Positions 6,014 through 13,243 of a DNA stretch of 13,600 nucleotides are shown here, in pieces. Origin of the DNA: Bacteroidaceae bacterium (GTDB lineage: Bacteria > Bacteroidota > Bacteroidia > Bacteroidales > Bacteroidaceae); the NCBI GenBank assembly GCA_900752815.1, contig CAADWS010000008.1:1-13600 (forward strand), read 5' to 3'. The notes beneath the pieces are model-generated. The model was not told the origin of the DNA and made no database searches. It saw nothing but the letters and a program-made list of their open reading frames with translations. The position numbers and the translations under genes are program-made. Within the stretch, counting starts at the first letter, position 1; the number at the start of each line of letters is the position of its first letter.

Positions 6014-7258
6014 GTGAAAAAGACATCGAAAATTTATCCCTGGGTCGTAGTGGCCCTGTTGTGGGGCGTCGCCCTGCTCAACTATATGGACCGCCAGATG
6101 CTGAGCACCATGAAGGAAGCCATGCAGGTGGACATCGCCGAACTGCAGTCGGCCACCAACTTCGGGTGGCTGATGGCCATCTTTCTCTACATTTACGGAT
6201 TCATGAGTCCCGTTTCGGGTATCATCGCCGACCGCCTGAACCGCAAGTGGCTCATCGTGGGCAGTCTCTTCGTATGGTCGGGCGTAACCTATCTCATGGG
6301 CGTGGCCACCACCTTCCAGCAAATGTTCTGGCTGCGGGCGGTGATGGGAGTCAGTGAGGCTCTCTACATTCCGGCCGGCCTCTCGCTGATAGCCGATTAT
6401 CACAGCGGAAAGTCGCGTTCGCTGGCTGTGGGCATTCACATGACCGGCCTTTACACCGGACAGGCCATCGGCGGTTTCGGCGCCACCGTGGCAGCCGTCA
6501 CTTCCTGGCATTCCACCTTCCATTGGTTCGGCATCATCGGCATGCTCTATGCCCTGGTGCTTATCCTCTTCCTGCACGACAGGAAACCCGCCGTTGCGGA
6601 ATTGCCGCTGGCAGCCCCGCGTGCCGCCTCGCAGCCGAAGGAAGCCGTATGGACCAGTCTCAAGGCATTGTTCGGCAATGTGGCTTTCTGGGTGATTCTG
6701 TTCTATTTTGCCGTATCGAGTCTGCCGGGATGGGCCACCAAAAACTGGCTGCCGACTCTCTTTTCCGAAAGTCTTGACCTGCCGATGTCGCAGGCCGGCC
6801 CTATTTCCACCATTACCATCGCCGTTTCTTCGTTTGTCGGCGTCATTGTGGGCGGTGTGCTTTCCGACCGCTGGGTGCAGCGCAATCTGCGCGGCCGCGT
6901 CTATACCGGCGCCATCGGTCTGGGACTGACCATCCCCTCGCTGCTGCTGCTGGGTAGCGGTCACAGCATTGTTGCCGTGGTGGGTGCCGGACTGCTCTTC
7001 GGCGTCGGTTTCGGCATGTTTGATGCCAACAACATGCCCATTCTCTGTCAGTTCGTCTCTGCCCGTCAGAAGGCTACGGCCTATGGGATGATGAACATGG
7101 TGGGCGTATTTGCCGGTGCCTTCATCACGAGTCTGCTGGGACAGTGGAGCGACGACGGCAATTTGGGTATGGGCTTCGTCCTGCTGGGCGCGGTGGTGGC
7201 TGTAGCCCTCTGTGCACAGCTTTATTTCCTCAGGCCCAAGGCCGACAGTCTGGACTGA
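6014..7258 (+). CDS. nanT: MFS transporter, probable sialic acid importer
   Basis: A 414-residue inner-membrane protein of the major facilitator superfamily with about 12 hydrophobic segments. NYMDRQ in the first segment and GIIADRLNRKW in the first cytoplasmic loop (motif A) are typical of the anion:cation symporter branch. I chose the GTG at 6014 (MKKTSKIYPWVVVALLWG) because it gives the normal short cytoplasmic N-terminus. A longer reading from GTG 5930 would add an unlikely extra hydrophobic segment and run through the gap hairpins. Its place after nanA and nanE points to Neu5Ac uptake, as with B. fragilis NanT. Substrate is inferred from context; a hexuronate or other sugar acid is possible. 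Confidence 0.85.
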   Translation: MKKTSKIYPWVVVALLWGVALLNYMDRQMLSTMKEAMQVDIAELQSATNFGWLMAIFLYIYGFMSPVSGIIADRLNRKWLIVGSLFVWSGVTYLMGVATTFQQMFWLRAVMGVSEALYIPAGLSLIADYHSGKSRSLAVGIHMTGLYTGQAIGGFGATVAAVTSWHSTFHWFGIIGMLYALVLILFLHDRKPAVAELPLAAPRAASQPKEAVWTSLKALFGNVAFWVILFYFAVSSLPGWATKNWLPTLFSESLDLPMSQAGPISTITIAVSSFVGVIVGGVLSDRWVQRNLRGRVYTGAIGLGLTIPSLLLLGSGHSIVAVVGAGLLFGVGFGMFDANNMPILCQFVSARQKATAYGMMNMVGVFAGAFITSLLGQWSDDGNLGMGFVLLGAVVAVALCAQLYFLRPKADSLD

Positions 7259-7287
7259 TACTTTCCCTTTTTTCCGTATATTTTCAG

Positions 7288-7330
7288 CCGTGAGAGCGCG
7301 GGGAGCACAAGGTTCCCCGCGCTCTCACGG
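7288..7330. other. 17-bp perfect hairpin after nanT
   Basis: CCGTGAGAGCGCGGGGA (7288-7304) is the exact reverse complement of 7314-7330, with a 9-nt loop. Neither side has a T-tract, so it is not a classic intrinsic terminator. It begins 29 nt after the nanT stop and lies between convergent genes, where it may protect 3' ends or work as a factor-dependent terminator. Confidence 0.65.
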
Positions 7331-7354
7331 TGTATGTGTGGGGCGGCGGCAGCA

Positions 7355-7387
7355 GCGGGTGCGGACGGAGTGCACCCGCATTCTTTT
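7355..7387 (+). terminator. possible terminator of the nan operon
   Basis: GCGGGTGC (7355-7362) pairs perfectly with GCACCCGC (7372-7379), followed by ATTCTTTT. The T-run is short and starts late, so this is a moderate candidate for ending the nanA-nanE-nanT transcript. Confidence 0.45.
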
Positions 7388-7395
7388 AGGCGGAG

Positions 7396-7437
7396 AAAAA
7401 AAAGGACGGGGACGCCGGCCTTCAGGCACCGGCCGTC
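7396..7437 (-). terminator. possible terminator of the PepSY gene
   Basis: On the minus strand a GC-rich stem (7429-7437 with 7411-7418, one bulge) follows the PepSY stop by about 30 nt and leads into eight T residues (A7396-A7403 on the + strand). A 7-nt gap between stem and T-tract weakens the call. Confidence 0.45.
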
Positions 7438-7467
7438 GGACCGGTTTGCGGGAGCATCCCTTCCGTT

Positions 7468-8988
7468 TCACGGGCGCCGTTTTCGGAAGAGAGTGGAGAC
7501 AAAGGTGCTGCTCCAGCCTTTCAGCCGGCTGATTTTCCAGCCGGAGAAGAGCGTTGTCAGGGCAAGAATCCCCCACAGAAAGGGAAGGAGCAGCGTGAAA
7601 AGCCCCAGAAAGGTGAAAATGCGGCCGGTGTGTATCTCCAGGGCCAGATGCCATAAGGACATGGGGCGCGCAGCATATGCTTCGGGCATGGGGAGGAAAC
7701 TTTTTCCGGATTCCAGCGTGCGTACCCCCCGGTCGTAGTCGAACAGGAGGGTGTGCGAAGGAGCATAAAAGACAAGGCCGGACACCTTGTTGTCGGAAAA
7801 GGGAAGACCGTAGGCTGCGGCGGCCGACGGCGCGCTGCACAGGACATCGCTGAAGGTGTGCTGCTCCGGATTCCAGCGATACAGTCCGCTGAAGGAACCG
7901 ATTATCCATTCCTCCGGGTTGATTTTCTCCATGACGTTCAGCCCCATGACGCTGACGGGAGGAGCGGACAGGCGGTGAAGACCGGCCGACGGATGCAGGC
8001 CGTCTGCCCTGAACATTCCTTCAGAGGTATAGAGAAGCCAGTAATTCCGGTCGGGGTCGTATCTGAGGGTTCTGAGCCGGTCCTCCCAGGGATTGTCCTC
8101 GCCCGTTGAGGCAACGGAAACGCGGGTCAGCAGCAGCAGCAATGGAGGCCGGAGAAATGCGCCTGAAAGAGCAATAACCAGAAACGGAAGCAGCAGCGCA
8201 TAGCCCCATTTGTCGTGGTGACGGTGATACCAGGAAAAGCGTTGCCGAAGAAGGGAGAGATGGCGGCGTGACTTGCTGTACCTGATGCGATGCCTGCATA
8301 GCCAAATCATGACTCCCGTGGCGCTTACGAAAAGAAACAGCAGACCGACAATGTCGACGGCTATTCTTCCTGTCGTTCCCCACAGGGCACCGGAATGCAG
8401 GTCCCAGGTCCATCGGAAAAGCGACTGCCTGATGTCATGACGGACCGGGGCGGGCAACTGGTGTGCGGTAAAGACTGGCGCCTGCAATCCGGTGTCCTGC
8501 AGGGCGGTGAAAAAGCGGGAACGCGACAGGAGCACCAGCGTGTCGCCTCTGGACTCCACGTCGACGAACGCTTCTCCGGCTGCAGGCGTCTTCACGGCGT
8601 GCCATTGCAGGCGGCAGGTGTCCAGCCGGTAGAGGCGGTAGGAGGATACGGCAAAAATCTGACGGCCGGCGGTGCGTATGACGCGGTGTATCTTCCTCTG
8701 GTCCGCACCGGCATCTATTCCCCGGTTGCATTCCGTGAGTGTGGAATCACCGCATGACAGCCACACCCCTTCTGCGCCATACAGCAGGCGGCGGTTTCCG
8801 TCCCAGGGGCATGCACCCTTGAAAAAGCCATAGTTCCAGTTGGAATACCGGTAGGAAGGAGGAAGAAGGGAGCGTGAAAGGTCGAAGGGGCTGAACGCTT
8901 CCCGGTGATTCAGAATAATGCCACTGACTACTAACAGAAAAATCACCGGCAGGAGGAAGAGTCCTGTATATTTATGAACTTTGCGCAT
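7468..8988 (-). CDS. PepSY-associated TM helix protein
   Basis: A 506-residue inner-membrane protein. The start MRKVHKYTGLFLLPVIFLLV is the standard opening of PepSY_TM proteins: a short basic His-containing N-terminus and a first membrane segment (about 8-26) ending in SGIILNH. Further segments lie near 209-230, 262-280 and 458-481. The repeated LH(S/T)G motif appears as WDLHSGALWG (195-204) and EIHTGRIF (about 451-458), and a HRHHDKWG stretch is at 255-262. Between the segments are two large, probably periplasmic, regions. Relatives include PiuB-like proteins tied to iron or siderophore reduction, but no TonB receptor or iron gene is in the window, so the role is open. The frame extends upstream to 9294, but that part looks unconserved and crosses the structured leader, so I prefer the ATG at 8988. 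Confidence 0.8.
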   Translation of the reverse strand: MRKVHKYTGLFLLPVIFLLVVSGIILNHREAFSPFDLSRSLLPPSYRYSNWNYGFFKGACPWDGNRRLLYGAEGVWLSCGDSTLTECNRGIDAGADQRKIHRVIRTAGRQIFAVSSYRLYRLDTCRLQWHAVKTPAAGEAFVDVESRGDTLVLLSRSRFFTALQDTGLQAPVFTAHQLPAPVRHDIRQSLFRWTWDLHSGALWGTTGRIAVDIVGLLFLFVSATGVMIWLCRHRIRYSKSRRHLSLLRQRFSWYHRHHDKWGYALLLPFLVIALSGAFLRPPLLLLLTRVSVASTGEDNPWEDRLRTLRYDPDRNYWLLYTSEGMFRADGLHPSAGLHRLSAPPVSVMGLNVMEKINPEEWIIGSFSGLYRWNPEQHTFSDVLCSAPSAAAAYGLPFSDNKVSGLVFYAPSHTLLFDYDRGVRTLESGKSFLPMPEAYAARPMSLWHLALEIHTGRIFTFLGLFTLLLPFLWGILALTTLFSGWKISRLKGWSSTFVSTLFRKRRP

Positions 8989-9324
8989 ACATGGGTCATA
9001 TTTCGTGCAAACCTTGGCTGAGCCGGTCGGCAGGTGGAAACTGTCTGCCGCAGACGCAGGCGGCAGGCATGGGGGAGGGTGAGCAGCTAAAACCGCTGGC
9101 AGCGGTGCAGAACGAAGGGTAAAAATACGCAAATCTTTTGAGAGGACAGAGACAGCGAAGGATGAAAAGCAGTTTTTTCTGTATGTGGCGGAAGGAGAAA
9201 CCCAGGCACGGACGGTGAAGGGGAAGAGGGGCATGGTTGTAGGGAGGAATAGCGGAGTGCTTTCCGCCGTATGGGAAAAGGCTGATGAACGCAAAGGGGC
9301 GCGAAACGGCCGGACCTTAGGGAA
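8989..9324 (-). promoter_or_regulatory. structured 5' leader of the PepSY gene
   Basis: There is no gene here. Within 9028-9066 the sequence CGGCAG (9028-9033), CTGCCG (9045-9050), CGGCAG (9061-9066) allows two mutually exclusive hairpins. Another perfect hairpin is ACCGCT (9092-9097) with AGCGGT (9101-9106). On the minus strand they precede the start codon. I compared this with cobalamin and TPP riboswitch motifs and saw no match. No consensus -33/-7 pair was found. Confidence 0.35.
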
Positions 9325-9360
9325 AGAGCGGTACCGGGCAGAGGTGCCGCTCTTTTTGTT
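9325..9360 (+). terminator. orphan intrinsic terminator, + strand
   Basis: AGAGCGGTACC (9325-9335) pairs with GGTGCCGCTCT (9343-9353), 11 bp with one G-U, followed by TTTTTGTTT. No + strand protein gene lies upstream within 2 kb, since nanT ends at 7258 and has its own terminators. It could end a small RNA or an antisense transcript over the PepSY leader. Confidence 0.6.
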
Positions 9361-9783
9361 TCTCCCCGCGCGCCTCGTTCGGAAACGGGGGAAAATGCGT
9401 GCGAAAATGTCAAGGAGACTTATTGAAATTCATTTTCGTGATTTTATACATTTTTTTATTAGGTTTTGTACATTTTACAACTGACGGATTTATTGTTATT
9501 TTGTAAACGGAAACATTGATAGTGTCCGTTAGTATGTTGTTTTACAGCGGTATAAGAATATTATGCCTTCAAAGTCAGGGAGAGCGGGCTTTATGGGATG
9601 CAGAGAGTGGGAAAACCTTTCCGTTTGAAGAAAATTTCGGTTTCTGTCCTCATCCTTCGCAAAAGCGAGAAGGAGAAAAGAGCGGTAGCAGCGATGGCAT
9701 GAAGACGGTTGTCTCATGATTCGAAGAGCGCATGTCCGCGTCTGTATTTCTTATTGAAACACCAATGCTAAAAACCTTTGTCT
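9361..9783. other. non-coding region upstream of the FAS1 gene
   Basis: Positions 9420-9510 are AT-rich and include the inverted repeat TTGTA, CATTT, TACAA (9466-9480), a possible operator or part of a promoter. A TATTTTG at 9497 is near the -7 consensus, but its spacing to TTTG at 9465 is wrong (28 nt). Short reading frames here have no recognisable features. The promoter for the FAS1 gene is not clear. Confidence 0.35.
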
Positions 9784-10284
9784 ATGAATAATACACTTTA
9801 CTGTTTTGAAAACTGTGGCCTCCGGCGTATTTTCGCTCTGCTGGTCTGCTGTGTGCCATTGATGCTTTCCGGATGCAAGGAAACGATTGACGATTCCAAC
9901 TTTGCCATCAAGACGGAGATGACGGCCGCCGACTTCATCGATGCCGACGACCGCTTCACGATGATGCGGACATTGCTCAAACGGGTGCGCATGGGAGATG
10001 TGGAAGGCGCCTCTTCGCTCTACAGCGTGCTGTCGGCCCGCGGCAACTATACTCTGTTCCTGCCGACGGATGACGCGGTAACCCGCTTTATGGCCGAAAA
10101 CGGCGTGGCTTCGCTGGAGGAAATGACCGACGAGCAGGCCAATCTCATCACCAAGAGCTGCATCATCGACAATCAGAACGAAGATGCGTATGAAAGTGCC
10201 GATTTCCCCAGCAGCGGCTCCTTCTCGCTGCCCAATCTGAACAACCGTCTGCTGAGCTGTCTGCTCAACGAGTCGGCAGAATAA
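9784..10284 (+). CDS. FAS1-domain lipoprotein, N-terminal part (frameshifted)
   Basis: A 166-residue product. The signal peptide ends in LMLSGC, with Cys31 as the lipidation site, so the protein is anchored in an envelope membrane. It then enters a fasciclin (FAS1) domain: SLYSVLSARGNYTLFLPTDD carries the first conserved FAS1 block (the usual TLFAPTDEAF). The frame stops at TAA (10282-10284) in the middle of the domain. The missing second half is found one base over in the next feature, so this is a broken gene or a sequence error. FAS1 lipoproteins of Bacteroidetes often accompany SusC/SusD-like systems and are thought to bind glycans or surfaces; none of those genes is visible here. Confidence 0.8.
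   Translation: MNNTLYCFENCGLRRIFALLVCCVPLMLSGCKETIDDSNFAIKTEMTAADFIDADDRFTMMRTLLKRVRMGDVEGASSLYSVLSARGNYTLFLPTDDAVTRFMAENGVASLEEMTDEQANLITKSCIIDNQNEDAYESADFPSSGSFSLPNLNNRLLSCLLNESAE
10283..10283 (+). other. frameshift point in the FAS1 gene
   Basis: The upstream frame ends ...LLNESAE-stop, while the frame one base later reads NNVINGASKVVEADNEVSNGF. The FAS1 consensus needs both halves joined, which requires removing one base (or adding two) within about 10262-10283. There is no long homopolymer at the site. Confidence 0.75.
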
Positions 10285-11878
10285 TGTCATCAACGGCGCA
10301 TCGAAGGTGGTGGAGGCCGACAACGAGGTGTCCAACGGCTTTATCCACGTAGTCGATGTGGCTGTGGCGCCCTCTTCGATGACGCTCGACCGGCTGATTG
10401 CTGCCGCCGACAACATGAAGGTGTTCGCCTATCTGATGGAAAAGACCACCTGGTGTGACTCGCTGTGGGAGAACCTCGACCTTTCCTATGAGGACCCCGC
10501 CCGCCCGCTGGTTTACAAGCTCAACAACGTGGACCCCTTCACCTATGCGCAGCACCGTTATGTGGGCTATACGGCGCTGGTGGAGACCGACGACGTGTAT
10601 GAGCGCCGTCTGGGCCTGCAGGTGGAAACCGACGGGGAAGGACGGCTGACCAACGGCGAGGCTTTTCTCGGCAAGGTGACGGAGCTGGCCCGCGAGGCCT
10701 ACGGCACCGCCATGCCCGACGACCTGAGCCATCCCGACAATGCGGTCAACCGCTTCGTGGCCTATCACATCATCGACGGAAAAATGGCCTATAACCGCCT
10801 GGTGTGCCATGTCAACGAATACAACTATAAGTTTGGCGGAGACGTCAAGAATCCGCAGACCACCAACATGCCCACCAACGTGTGGGACTATTACAGCACG
10901 ATGGGCAAGTACCGGCCGGTGGTGAAGATTACGCAGGTGGGCGATGCCGGCTTCGAGCACGACATGGAGCACCGCATCTATGCCAACCGCATCTCCGTCT
11001 ATGCCAACGGACCGGAGGACGATTACCGTGAAATCGGGGTGGCCGAAAGCTTCGGCGGCATCCTCATCTCACCCGAGAACGGAGTCAACGACAACAACGG
11101 CCTGAACGGATATTATTTCCCCATCAACGACATCCTGATTTTTTCCGATGCCCTGCGTACGAAACTCTCACAGGAGCGCATCCGCATGGACATGGTGACG
11201 ATGCTGCCCGAACTGCTGACGAACAACGTGCGCGGCACGGTGTACACCCGCTTTAAGAACGGCTATTTCAAGAACATCACCCGGGAGTCGCCCGACACGA
11301 AACTGCTCTACCTTTATCCTCAGTATGCGGCAGGATGGTTCAACTATCAGGGCGACGAGCTCATGGTGTCCGGGGTCTACGACTTCACCATGCGTCTGCC
11401 CCGCGTGCCCAAGGACGGCGTTTACGAAGTGCGCATGGGCGTTTCGCACAATCCCTTGCGCGGTATGTGCCAGATATATTTCGGCAGCGACCCCGACCGT
11501 CTGGAGCCGGCCGGTCTGCCCTATGACATGCACCAGCCGGTCCTTTCCACCAATCCCGCCCTGCCCTGGGAAGCCGACGGGGAAGACTGGACCGTCAACC
11601 GCGAAAACGACAAGAACCTGCGCAACCAGGGATACATGAAGGCATCGCAATACGTGACGCGCGTCAACGGACAAGGCGATATCCCCGTGCGCGGCTGCAA
11701 CGGTTCGAACGGCGTGGTGCGCCGCATCATCACCGTAGCCGACATGAAGGCCGACCGCGACTACTATCTCCGCTTCAAGTCGGCCTTGAAGAAAAACGAC
11801 TCGCAGTTTGACGGCGACTACATAGAATATGCTTCAACCGCCGTCTACAACGGTCCCACGGCCGAGGACATCTGGTAA
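10283..11878 (+). CDS. FAS1-domain lipoprotein, C-terminal part
   Basis: This continues the gene above in the next frame; its first possible start codon is GTG 10307, giving 523 residues, but translation there is doubtful. It opens with the second conserved FAS1 block (VINGASKVVEADNEVSNGFIHVVD). A second, more degenerate FAS1-like region follows, with AVNRFVAYHIIDGKM and later ENGVNDNNGLNGYYFPIND. The remaining ~280 residues have no domain I can name. Rejoined, the protein would be about 698 residues, a normal size for two-domain FAS1 lipoproteins of Bacteroidales. Codon use is GC-rich and even through both halves, with no other disruption, so the frameshift is recent or an artefact. Confidence 0.8.
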   Translation, partial: NVINGASKVVEADNEVSNGFIHVVDVAVAPSSMTLDRLIAAADNMKVFAYLMEKTTWCDSLWENLDLSYEDPARPLVYKLNNVDPFTYAQHRYVGYTALVETDDVYERRLGLQVETDGEGRLTNGEAFLGKVTELAREAYGTAMPDDLSHPDNAVNRFVAYHIIDGKMAYNRLVCHVNEYNYKFGGDVKNPQTTNMPTNVWDYYSTMGKYRPVVKITQVGDAGFEHDMEHRIYANRISVYANGPEDDYREIGVAESFGGILISPENGVNDNNGLNGYYFPINDILIFSDALRTKLSQERIRMDMVTMLPELLTNNVRGTVYTRFKNGYFKNITRESPDTKLLYLYPQYAAGWFNYQGDELMVSGVYDFTMRLPRVPKDGVYEVRMGVSHNPLRGMCQIYFGSDPDRLEPAGLPYDMHQPVLSTNPALPWEADGEDWTVNRENDKNLRNQGYMKASQYVTRVNGQGDIPVRGCNGSNGVVRRIITVADMKADRDYYLRFKSALKKNDSQFDGDYIEYASTAVYNGPTAEDIW

Positions 11879-11948
11879 AGCCCGACAGCTCTTTCCCGTC
11901 GGGAACGGGAAGTAACGATAAAATAAATACTTTGAAAAACACACCTCT

Positions 11949-11964
11949 CCGGCATCCGTGCCGG
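11949..11964. other. short hairpin after the FAS1 gene
   Basis: CCGGCA, TCCG, TGCCGG is a perfect 6-bp stem with a 4-nt loop. No T-tract follows, so it is probably a helper structure to the terminator just downstream. Confidence 0.4.
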
Positions 11965-11972
11965 AACCTTGC

Positions 11973-12018
11973 AAAGAGGTCGCCCCTGCGCAGCATGGGG
12001 AGGCCTCTTTGTCGTTTT
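11973..12018 (+). terminator. probable terminator of the FAS1 gene
   Basis: AAAGAGG (11973-11979) with CCTCTTT (12004-12010) and an inner CCCC (11983-11986) with GGGG (11997-12000) form a long stem-loop with a small internal loop. GTCGTTTT follows. It lies about 95 nt after the FAS1 stop. Confidence 0.55.
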
Positions 12019-12072
12019 GATGGATTGCAAGCGTAACTTTTTGTCAGTCACCTTTGAAAACCACGTTTTTCT

Positions 12073-12104
12073 TTTGCCATTGCTCTCGCCTTTCGCTATA
12101 TTTG
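12073..12104 (+). promoter_or_regulatory. tandem promoter P1 of the nuclease cassette
   Basis: TTTG (12073-12076), 20-nt spacer, TATATTTG (12097-12104): a perfect Bacteroidetes consensus. It belongs to a 33-nt segment (12074-12106) repeated with one mismatch at 12158-12190. Confidence 0.78.
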
Positions 12105-12156
12105 TAGAATATAGGATGCGGCTTGGCAGTAGCAAACCTGAAAACTTCGTTTCCGC

Positions 12157-12188
12157 CTTGCCATTGCTCTCGCCTTTCACTATATTTG
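12157..12188 (+). promoter_or_regulatory. tandem promoter P2 of the nuclease cassette
   Basis: CTTG (12157-12160), 20-nt spacer, TATATTTG (12181-12188). It is the downstream copy of P1, 84 nt away, with one change in the -33 element. Its start site would fall near 12194-12197, about 65 nt before the nuclease ATG. Confidence 0.7.
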
Positions 12189-12208
12189 TAAACCATAAGT
12201 ATTTATTT

Positions 12209-12244
12209 ATGAAAAGGTTTATTGTAAAATGGAAATGTTTATAG
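12209..12244 (+). CDS. possible 11-residue leader peptide
   Basis: ATG followed by ten codons and TAG encodes MKRFIVKWKCL, about 13 nt after the expected P2 start site and 18 nt before the nuclease gene. The short basic peptide has no known relatives that I recognise. It may be chance in AT-rich leader sequence. Confidence 0.2.
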   Translation: MKRFIVKWKCL

Positions 12245-12262
12245 AAAAAGTAACGGAATACT

Positions 12263-13201
12263 ATGGAAAATGTAAATGAAATTTACGGAACCCAGTGTGG
12301 AAGTGACAATGCTTTCACGAAGAAAGCCAGGTTGCTTCAGTCAAAATACAGAGCGGAGATGGGCGAAGCGGAAGGAGTGGGACCGATGCAGACTTCCAAG
12401 AGAAAATATGGAAACATGATTAGTGGGGGAGAACTGTCCGGGAAGAATTTCCTGATGAAGGAGACTTTCGAGTATGCCAAGGAAAGAGTGAAGGATAAAA
12501 GAAAAAAAGATGAGACCATAGATGGGTTCAGGCTGTTCAACAATCTGCTCTCAAGCATGCCGATGGCCTTCAATCTGTTCTATCCCTTGACGTTGCTTTT
12601 GAAAGAGAAACCGGAACAGGTGACATGCGCCATAAAGTCTGTCTTTAAGGATTTTCCGATTTTTGAAGTAACGGAAATCGGTCTGGAATTCATACCGACG
12701 CCGAAAGAGAAATACAGTAATGACAAGTCGGCCATGGATGCTTATATCCAGTTTCTGGACAGCGAAGGCGGCCGCTACATCATTGCCATCGAAACGAAAT
12801 ATACGGATGTGCTCGGAGTAAACGAGGCCCGGAAGTGTGAGGAACAGAAACAGCTGCTTTTGAATACAGGACTGTTCAATGAAGAGTTCGCTGCATTATT
12901 GACAGGAGGTAAAATCAAACTGACGCAGATTTACAGAAACTTTCTGCTTGCGGAAGTATATGGCAAGAAGGAAGGGTTTAAGGATTCCTATTCTGTGATA
13001 CTTTCGCCGAAGGAGCATCCGTCGACGGAAAGAGAAATCAGGTCGGTGACGGCCTATCTGAAGCCGGAATATGTCTATAAGCTAAGTTCGGTTACGTTGG
13101 AAGATTTTGTGGAAGTCCTGTTACAGTATTTCCCCGATGATTATGCCCGGGTTTTTGAGCGGTTCAGAAGGAGATATTTGGAGTTTGGGAAGATAGTTTA
13201 A
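12263..13201 (+). CDS. PGN_0703-type PD-(D/E)XK nuclease, putative restriction endonuclease
   Basis: A 312-residue cytoplasmic protein. The core carries a PD-(D/E)XK catalytic signature: Asp159 in SAMDAYIQF, then Glu177 and Lys179 in IIAIETKYTD, on adjacent predicted strands. The start (SDNAFTKKARLLQSKYRAE) and the SMPMAFNLFYPL segment (about 94-105) resemble the Porphyromonas gingivalis PGN_0703 family, annotated as putative restriction endonucleases; activity is not established to my knowledge. The gene is AT-richer than the nan and FAS1 genes, has its own tandem promoters, and is followed 42 nt later by a phospholipase D-like gene, which together suggest an acquired defence or restriction cassette. 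Confidence 0.78.
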   Translation: MENVNEIYGTQCGSDNAFTKKARLLQSKYRAEMGEAEGVGPMQTSKRKYGNMISGGELSGKNFLMKETFEYAKERVKDKRKKDETIDGFRLFNNLLSSMPMAFNLFYPLTLLLKEKPEQVTCAIKSVFKDFPIFEVTEIGLEFIPTPKEKYSNDKSAMDAYIQFLDSEGGRYIIAIETKYTDVLGVNEARKCEEQKQLLLNTGLFNEEFAALLTGGKIKLTQIYRNFLLAEVYGKKEGFKDSYSVILSPKEHPSTEREIRSVTAYLKPEYVYKLSSVTLEDFVEVLLQYFPDDYARVFERFRRRYLEFGKIV

Positions 13202-13243
13202 GTTTGTGATAGTATCAAAGTATAAATAATGTAGGATTTATTT

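Noticed and set aside
5786..6964. Minus-strand frame of 392 codons opposite the transporter
   Set aside because: Gln/His/Gly-rich shadow of a membrane protein gene, with no recognisable motif.
8989..9130. Cobalamin or TPP riboswitch before the PepSY gene
   Set aside because: I compared the minus-strand leader with the B12-box and thi-box motifs and found no convincing match, only generic GC-rich hairpins.
8989..9294. N-terminal extension of the PepSY gene by 102 codons
   Set aside because: The family starts at the basic His-containing segment just before the first membrane helix. The extension is Ser/Pro-rich and overlaps the structured leader.
5889..11964. GGATGCC/CCGGCATCC-like hairpins at 5889 and 11949 as scattered REP fragments
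   Set aside because: They share at most about 11 nt with the repeat interior and lack the GTAG hairpin ends, so they are ordinary palindromes.
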